DNA of 64,000 nt from Dendrophyllia cribrosa (taxonomy: Eukaryota > Cnidaria > Anthozoa > Scleractinia > Dendrophylliidae). Under the pieces are notes generated by a model. That model saw only the letters and a list, made by a program, of their open reading frames with translations, had not been told where the DNA came from and made no database searches. Location: the NCBI GenBank assembly GCA_024195265.1, contig JAJLRJ010000003.1, forward strand, positions 28,441,658 through 28,505,657, in the 5' to 3' direction. Positions 56,554 through 64,000 of the stretch are shown piece after piece (position 1 is the first letter of the stretch; each line of letters starts with the position of its first letter). Made by a program: the position numbers and the translations under genes.

Positions 56554-59500
56554 TTAGTATTTCATGTGCTGTTGTAAAAGTAAAGCAATATCTGGACAGT
56601 TTACATTTGGACTCCTTAAAACATCAATTAAATCAGCAGCATTTCTGCCCTGACAACCAAGAATGTCCAACAGTTCTTTCGTAGGGCTTCCTCCATCTTT
56701 TTTGTACGCGTTTTCCAAATATTTGAGATCATCTCTTTCAATCCCAAATTCAGTCCCCACTTTTTGCCAGCCACAAAGTTTCTCCCCCTTGCGACGTACA
56801 TCTAGTTTCTTTACAAGTACATCCTCAAGATCCAGAGACATGTTGTACAAAGAAAGGCCTGCAACACAGGATCGTATATTAATGTGCATTATACTTTGCT
56901 GTATTCTTGCCTGGAATTTTAGTTGGCGTTTTGTCTGTATTTGAGGGGCGGGAAAATTACTATCAAATTGCAGAACACTGCAGCTAGATTTAAACAAATG
57001 TAGCTGTGTATCAGATAGATCACAGTGAGTAATAGATTTTCATTTAATTGCAAAAGTTATGTTAATATTAGATACCAGTAACCTGAAGTCAGTTTAAGAG
57101 TCTTGGTCTTTTATAGATCCTTGGAAAACATCCTTCGAAAAAACAATGAATCGACCTTGATAATTTAATACCTTCCTTTTTAACTGTAAAAGAAAAATTA
57201 TGCACAGCTATTCAATAATAATTCTCACACGATCTTCAATCGGCTTTCCCCTTTAACTTAGTGTTAATTAGCGATAAAAGGACCTTGCAAAAGAACATTT
57301 TAAAAGTAATGATCATAATATTATTAATTATCATTAAATATTATAATCATTATTTGTTAATATAATCATTATTATGATTGTCGTTTATTTTTAGGATGCT
57401 TTAATAGTTCTGCAATTAAAAGGGAGAAATTCATGGTGGTTAAACTAATGTACTAAAAAAAAGTAAATTCTAGTATGCTATATATTAATTGATAAAGCTA
57501 ATGAGCCTTATTTATTAAAACTTACTCTCAAGGTTGCCTGTGTTTGCACTTGTCTCAAACGATGTGTTGCCAGCCTTGTTGTCGCTGCTTTGTGAGATTT
57601 CATGAAAGTCAAATTCTGTTTTGAAAAGTGAAAGATAGTAAAGTTAGAACAAGCAAATTGAGACAGTATCTAATAAAGCAATTAATAAATACAAATTAAT
57701 ATATACATTTTTTTAATACAATTATGGTTTAAAAATGTTATTTAAATGCATTATCACTTGATATACTCAAATTTACATTCAATTATACACGCCCAGCTTT
57801 CTAAATATAAGACACTAATAGATTGTTGGATGTGGCAAAACACACTCAAAGTAATTTATGTTCTTATTTTTTTTTCAGTTTACTTTTATTATAATTTTGT
57901 AACAAAAACACGGATTACATTAAAATAAATTGATTACTTTTTGGAGCAAAAACAGAATAGAGACGAAACATGTAAAATACTGTACACAGTAATAACAGAA
58001 ACACAAACAAAAAATATCTTCTAAATGCAAGAAGTAGGCATTTACTATAGCAATGTAACTACATGAAAAAATTAAAGTGGTAGTTTACAAGTCACATGGA
58101 TCTCACATTTGTTACATTTTCCCTCCAAACCATTATTTTAAATTCTAGAATATCATAATTGTTAAAAGTTATACAAATTGTTATTGGAAATAAAATATAT
58201 CTTCGTTAGTACCGGGGAGGAGGGGGAAGATATAGTGAGACTAATGTGCCCCTTCACTAAATCAATAATTACAATAAAAAATATTGTTATATTATTGTTC
58301 TATTAAGATAAAATAAAAATATCGCCATATAGATGATAGCAAAGAGGAGTTATAAAAAACAAAGAAGTATCTCGTCTCATTTTTCATTAGATAAATGCTG
58401 GTTTCTCTTGAAAACAACAGAATATTGTGAGTCTTAGCTTCGAAGAAATGCTTGTAACCCTTCATGTCTTCAAAATCATTTCCAGGCTAGGTGACCTAAG
58501 GGCCTTGTATCTTCATTACAAACTTGTTTCCTCTTGCTTTTGATATATGCCTAAAGTGTAATTCGCCTTGTGACCATTTCACCTAAAGCTTATGGTACAG
58601 AATTTAAAATTTGTTGCTGAACAAAATACATGTTCCAAATAAGAGACACCAGGACAATTTGCTTGGTGTCTTTTGCGGTTTATATAGTTGCAATTAGTCT
58701 GGCTCAATTTTTGAGGTGTCATTTGTCAAATCGCAGTATTTGATGATCATGTAACAAAATAATATATGTTGAACCCTGGCATTTAAGTTTAAAGATAAAT
58801 TTTCGAAACAGGTGCAACTTTTAAATTGTCTCACCTGACTGAGATGTTAAATCATGCAATTCTGGGGCAGTAGATGGGTGTGGTGGGGGTAGTTGTTGGG
58901 GAGGGGTGGAGAAAATGAAATTTAGCGATGCCTTACCTTCAAGACCACCAGTATCTACATCTGTTTCACAAGAGTTAATGCCAACCATGTTGTCACTGAT
59001 GGGAGAGCCTTCATGATATTCACTGTCTGATTAAAGAGAGAAGAAAGACAATGTGATTAAAACAAAAACAATTCAACAGATTCATTTTCAAAACCCTTTG
59101 AAACTCCCCACTTAGCAATAGCAATGAAATAATTTGAAGTTGTATTCATAGCCTTAAACAAAATAATTAATACTATATACATGCTTTCTGAACGAAAAAA
59201 TGCATATGGCCATAGCCACACTCTCTTTAATATTTATTTTTATTTTAATTAAACAATTTTTTAATCATGTATGGAAGTAATTAAAATCAACTAAAATACC
59301 TTATAACCGAAGGTTTTGAGAAAAACAATTAACAAACTAAAAAGTTAGGATGATAACAATGTGATAAAAAAACCTATATCTTTGGTCTATTTTTAAAGGC
59401 CCAGTATCACCCAAAATGCATCGCGCGCCCAATGCCTCTTCGATTGAATTTAACGCAGTCGAAAATTCCCGAAAGAGCCGATCACGAGCGAGCTCGTCAT

Positions 59501-61084
59501 TTGAAAACAAAAACAAACGACCGCACAAAGCCAAATGGTTGATACTGGGCCTTTAATTTCAAACTTATAAGTAAATTCAATGTAAATTACAAACTGACAT
59601 TGTGTGTAATATCCTGCAACATTTGACTTAGGAAATGAAGACATGCCGTTTTCCAAACGTTATTCCACAGTTTTGTTAAGGCAATGACGAAGACGTTTTT
59701 GTAATCTGTTAGTGTTGGGATTTCAGAAAAGGATATGTGCTTAAAATTTATAATCAGTGCCATATGGCATTTACGTGCAGATCTGGTGAAGAATAAACTT
59801 TACATTATAGTGAAGTTGCCTTACATTTTCATTATTTGCTCTAAAATAAATGTTTTCTTGTTAGGAGGATTTGTATTCTGGAATAATACATGTAGAATGA
59901 AGGATATAGGATCTTCAAGAGAAACTGTGACATCATTATAGGTAGCTTTTTCATAGTTATTCAGTAGTGTCTTTCTGTGTCGATCGTTATGAATTTTTTT
60001 CTCACGTGGAACGGCACTGAAATGTATCCTGAGACTTCTTACTTTTGAATGTTAAAGGTTTTCTATTCTTACCTGATTGCGGTGTTGAATTATGGAATAC
60101 TGGTAGGTATTCGTCTTTATCTCCTGTATACTTGACACAACATGTTATGTTGTAACTACTTCCCTGTGCCTGCCCAGATTTCATTCTTTTCCAGAAATTG
60201 CATATGACGATTACGGCAATGAAAATAAGTACCAGAAGTCCAAAGCTCGCAATTGCAATCAAAATGTTCATTCGTTTTTTGAGGTAACCAAAATAGCTTG
60301 AGTTTAGCGACATTGTTGGCTCCATGTCTTCTTGTTCAGGAGCAGTGTCCACATTCTCATCAAATTTGCTTCTGTTAACAGACATTCTCTCGAAAATAAC
60401 TTCCTCAGCTTGGAATTTAGAACTTGCTTCTTCTACCTTTGTAGCAGCACCATAAAAAAATAATGTGCGTGGTTGGTTTGTCTTTAACAGGCCACCGCCT
60501 TGAAAAATATTTTCATGTTCCCATTTGATTTCGCTGATTTTTCCAGCCAGTGTGGTAAATATTTGGATGAAATATTTCTGCAATGTTAAAGCATGGTTTT
60601 GCTTATTTTTCATTTGTTGGACGCAGTTTTTCCTGTTACACTGCTTCAAATAAATGAACTGTAACTCTGCAAAACTCCTTCTCCCACAGCAGCTGGAGCA
60701 CTTCTTACAGGATTCCATCGTCAAATCTGCTTGGTAACGTTTCCGAGGACAATCTCCACATTGCGTGCTTTTACGTAGTGTAGATGGGCTTATGGTATCT
60801 CTCAGGCTACAATTGTGGCATAGTTTGCATGCGCCACTGCTGTGTTCCTCTAAAAAGGTTTTTGGCGAGACGCATATTGTGCATTTAATGGGGCCGTCTG
60901 TGAATATGGTGCTGCCACATGGTGGTGTGGGTTCCTGACCTGGGGGACATTCTGGACATGCTTTGCACTTGATGGTTACATTTCTGTTATCCAAAATCTT
61001 GTATGATGAGGTTACACATTGGACATTGAAGCCATCAGGAGATTCACTGTCCTTTTGGGGCAATTTCCTATAAAGGCACCAAAG
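56554..61084 (-). CDS. TNF-receptor-like death-domain receptor, copy 2
   Basis: Exons in order: 60073-61084, 58937-59026, 57526-57615, 56554-56858; GT-AG throughout, continuous frame, 498 residues without a signal-peptide exon. TNFR cysteine-rich repeats (CKACPECPPGQ, CTICVSPKTF, CHNCSLRD, CKKCSSCCG) are followed by a ~70-residue stalk, a membrane helix (LIAIASFGLLVLIFIAVIVI), two acidic 30-residue exons with similar sequence (SEYHEGSPISDN and DFHEISQSSDNK) and a death domain (CGWQKVG, LLDILGCQG). The frame also stays open upstream of 61084 to an ATG at 61154-61156 (MQLISTQVAY), but a pyrimidine tract and cacag make 61084 a likely acceptor. The first exon was not found and may lie beyond 64 kb. 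More complete than copy 1, so probably the functional paralogue. Confidence 0.85.
59397..59552. mobile_element. 156-bp MITE with TTAA duplication
   Basis: AGGCCCAGTATCA and the complement at the ends, TTAA on both sides (59393-59396, 59553-59556). Unit 1 carries a single TTAA at the same place (about 30513). Confidence 0.85.
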
Positions 61085-62920
61085 CTGTGTAGTAAAGAAA
61101 AAAATGGGAAATACTTTTATATTTATATAAGCTACTTGAGTCGAAATAAGCTGCATTCCATATATATATATATATATATTTTTTTTTTATGTCTCTATGT
61201 ATTCCTTACAATTGAACGTATTTTATTAATTGTAGTGACAATTACTAAGTAACCATGCTTTTGCTAATTGGGGATTGTTTAAATCAAATAAACGTTATAG
61301 AGAAAGAAAAAAATATTGTCTTTATGCCTTTCTGTACTCCATATATCCAACTGTCGGTTCTATGCCAGAATTTGATTGTCAATATTCGTTTTTTGGACTT
61401 CTTTTAGTATCGAAGTGTTTTGAAATCATACCTGATTAAAGTATTTAGGAATATATTACATAAAAAGCAGTATATTATAGATTCCAAAGTAAAAGAAAAG
61501 AAAAAAGGTAAGCCGTGTGAAGATGGGTACATAAACATCTTCCTGTATAAATTGAAAGTATACGTTCCAAATGATACTTGCATAATACTACGGGCTATTA
61601 TTCACGTGCAGGAAGCTCCGATGACATCGCGTTTCGCTAAATTATAAGGCCTCCCCCTCTTCATTCACCTCAAACACCCTTGAAAATACCCCCCCCCCCC
61701 AAAGATTTACGGTATATAGCGAGAATTTCAACTAATACAACCAATTTTTACCATTTTAGAGTAAAATCACCTAGCCAATCAGAGGGCGCGTTTTTTTGGG
61801 ACATGTTATATTCTTATCATCCTGAAATCAGAATACGTTAACAAATCTGTTGTTTACATTCTCACAAACCAAGAATTTTCCAGGTACACATTGTCAAAGT
61901 AGACTTTTTTCCATATTTTCTAGAGGAATAAGTGCAACATTTAGAGGTATTCTGTTTCTAGAATAACCAAAATATGTCCCCAAAAACGCGCCCAGAGTTT
62001 TGCACTCAAATAGGTTCCGAGGCAGTGAAGAAAACATCGCCCGTTTGTGTTTGGAAGACATGGTATCGGCTTCACGTTTTGTTCTTTTGCAATTACCTTT
62101 TGATTTTACTGATTTTATACAGGAGCAAGCCATCATAAAAACACTTTGAGCAAACCGAAAAAAGACGTCTACTTGCTCAAGGCGTTTAATCAGAGCGAAA
62201 GGAATAGATGACGAAGTTGAAAATATTGGAGTAAAAGGGCTATTAACGGAAGAAAGGTTAAGTTATCCCACAACATTCAAGGTATTTTGAGTCATTCTGA
62301 ACCGTTATTTATGTATAGGCTGTTAAAGGCTTGATCAAGCAAAGATTCTTGTAGTTTCTGCATGCAAGCTTATGGTATATAAAATAAAGAACATCACATG
62401 AAATAGTCAGGGAGCATATGTAATCCCGTGGGATTTTTATGGTGAAAGCAAACCACCTACATAGATGTGTTAAGGGGACCCTAAGGAACACAAACAATGT
62501 TGTCGGCAATTTTGTAATCTGCACCGGCGGCCGCTATGGGGGGTCTAAAAATTAGATCTATATGGCTCAACATGGAATCGAGGCTCGAATATAAAATGGA
62601 GTGTAAATACAATTAACTACAATAAATTTCCACAAAAATACCAGAAATCATTAATATAGTCTATCTAATACATATCCATAGACTTAAGTACTAAATACTG
62701 ATCACGTGATCAAACACTGCACGAAAGCGAGGCTGGTCGTTTGTTGTCTTCAAATAAGCATCAAAGGTATATTTCTTTTTCTGGAGTTGTTCAGAAAAAT
62801 GACTACAACAAGTGAACTACATGATAATCTGTTTTGTTCACGTGAATTGAACTACATTTGAATATGTTTTGTTCACGTAAGACGACATGGAAGTGAGGCT
62901 GAGCTCGCCTGCACTTGTCA
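61085..62920. other. upstream region of TNFR copy 2
   Basis: A (TA)n run lies at about 61159-61178. The end of duplication homology is near 61670, followed by a C run. No exon matching the copy 1 signal-peptide exon was found. Confidence 0.45.
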
Positions 62921-63138
62921 GGCCTGGTCTAAGCGTCGAGCCAACGTCGTGCCGAACCAAATTCCTTTCCGAAAATTGGCGCTTCCAGTGCGAAGAAGAA
63001 ATACAACTAGATTATGAAAACAGAAAACAGAACTAACCAATTTGGCGTTTAGAACCACTGCCGCGCTAGCGTCGCGCTATCGTCAAACCAAATGGAATTA
63101 GGTTCGGCACGACGTTGGCTCGACGTTTAGACCAGGCC
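62921..63138. mobile_element. MITE with ~37-bp terminal inverted repeats
   Basis: ggcctggtctaagcgtcgag at the left, matched by the complement of the right end (gttggctcgacgtttagacc). About 218 bp, non-coding. Confidence 0.75.
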
Positions 63139-63220
63139 TTAGCTATGCGATATGTTATCTATAATTAAGATTGCTCCGAGGGCGTCATTGTTTTTTGATG
63201 AATAACCGTTGATAGTATAC

Positions 63221-64000
63221 CTTGGAAATCTGAGTGGTGTCAGTAATCTTGTAGCTGATAGGTTCCAAGCCTCCCTGACGAAATTCGCGAGTTGCGGTCT
63301 TTAAAGACAATGGTACATCATACCTAAAAGCAGAATAACGTGCCCATTAATGTAAGTAATTATAACTAATATAAATACAAAGGTTACAAGGTAAATATCA
63401 GCGGGAGTGACAAACCTGTCGAAAATAAGACGAATTTCATCTGCATCTCGGTACTTGTCGAAGATCGTCACAGTGAAATGTCACAGTGAAATGATCGGCC
63501 AGATCCGAGCAGGTATTGATCCAATCCGGTTTTTCCAGTGCTTGTACCTCGGCCATACCATCTACAATGGAAACCTTGATCTGCACATCTGCATTAGCCA
63601 ACTGGTCAGTGGGTTCAGTCTGCTCAACTGATCTGTCACTTGGCAGCTTCTCTAGAATACTCATCAAGGCGCTCTTTGCGGAACAGTGCAGCATATTGCC
63701 ATCGGCGGCAAACATTGATCGTGGAACTACCGAGAACTCGTACACTCCCACTGCCTCTTTGATGTCTATCTCAGGACGGGACTTGCAGATTACCATCATC
63801 CGCGCGAAGAGACATCGATCTTCCTTTAGCTCGATGATCTTATCCTTTGTAGCCACCCTAACTGTTTTCCCAGTGGTCTTCCACGTTAGGAGCTTGCGCT
63901 TCTTCACCACATCCCAGATGCTCTTCTCGGCTGTCTGTATCCGTTCCTTAATGTTCCGAACAGCTTGTTACCAATGACGCTTTGATCGCAGAGATCTTTC
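63221..64000 (-). pseudogene. uncharacterised repeated gene, partial and frameshifted
   Basis: Two exons: 63416 to beyond 64000, and 63221-63323, joined by GT-AG. Landmarks are MFAADGNMLHCSAKSALM, IVDGMAEVQALEKPDW and, after the break, DEIRLIFDR with YDVPLSLKTATR in exon 2. A 13-bp tandem duplication (tcacagtgaaatg, 63468-63480 and 63481-63493) shifts the frame, ending the main frame at 63437. A second shift upstream near 63950 is likely. The gene runs off the window. The family is unknown; a repetitive, possibly transposon-linked gene is suspected from its decay. Confidence 0.6.

Larger units (their letters stand above)
53964..61670. repeat. segmental duplication, TNFR-gene copy 2
   Basis: Counterpart of 27714-32487. 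It is longer because of MITEs at 55034, 55308, 56136 and 59397 and an extra exon region at about 57.0-58.9 kb. Confidence 0.85.

Noticed and set aside
61894..62136. 80-codon minus-strand frame as a first exon of receptor copy 2
   Set aside because: It has no hydrophobic signal sequence and no phase-compatible donor leading to 61084.

Overview
The window is a piece of an intron-rich, AT-rich animal genome, most likely an anthozoan cnidarian (stony coral or sea anemone). The reasons are many short foldback and MITE-type elements, a tRNA-derived SINE, a cysteine-rich TNF-receptor-like gene carrying a death domain, and a large Polinton (Maverick). The species cannot be named from the sequence. 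Most open frames in the first 20 kb and the last 14 kb are chance frames in non-coding DNA or repeats.

Layout: 1-3.3 kb holds a 5'-truncated LINE with clear target-site duplications, then a small TAA-flanked MITE. 3.3-13.5 kb is a tandem segmental duplication (two units plus a partial third). It carries two paralogous two-exon genes on the minus strand for a short secreted basic peptide (exons 6929-7024/8229-8348 and 11492-11587/12258-12368). The copies are interrupted by different transposon insertions, so each serves as the other's empty site. 14-15.1 kb has a SINE and three foldback elements. 16.4-16.8 kb has a small single-exon coiled-coil gene on the minus strand. 20.2-27.6 kb is an intact eight-exon zeta-crystallin-type quinone oxidoreductase (CRYZ) on the plus strand.

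27.7-61.7 kb is a tandem duplication of a TNFR-superfamily gene on the minus strand, with cysteine-rich ectodomain, transmembrane helix and cytoplasmic death domain. Copy 1 (exons at 29.3-31.9 kb) appears to have its signal-peptide exon at 50.3 kb. The 17.7 kb between, 32488-50228, is a Polinton lying in its first intron. Copy 2 (56.6-61.1 kb) is open in all recognised exons and has an extra copy of a 90-nt cytoplasmic exon; its first exon was not found.

The Polinton has ~197-bp terminal inverted repeats and reads inward from both ends. A protein-primed-type DNA polymerase B starts at the left TIR and a zinc-finger/YqaJ-type exonuclease starts at the right TIR. Between them lie an integrase, a packaging ATPase, the double-jelly-roll major capsid protein, the penton protein, a coiled-coil membrane protein, several small membrane proteins and a VLTF3-like zinc protein. 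The middle genes sit almost end to end. Nearly every gap carries the same AT-rich box, best form GTATACATATG, 3-14 nt before the start codon, which suggests a shared late-gene signal. No adenain-type protease was recognised. The element is dead: PolB has a piggyBac-like MITE at a TTAA and an internal deletion; integrase, the ~600-aa protein, VLTF3-like protein and nuclease carry frameshifts; the major capsid gene has one in-frame stop. Its right end has a second TIR fragment head-to-head with the proper TIR.

The last kilobase holds a broken two-exon copy of an uncharacterised repeated gene that runs off the window.
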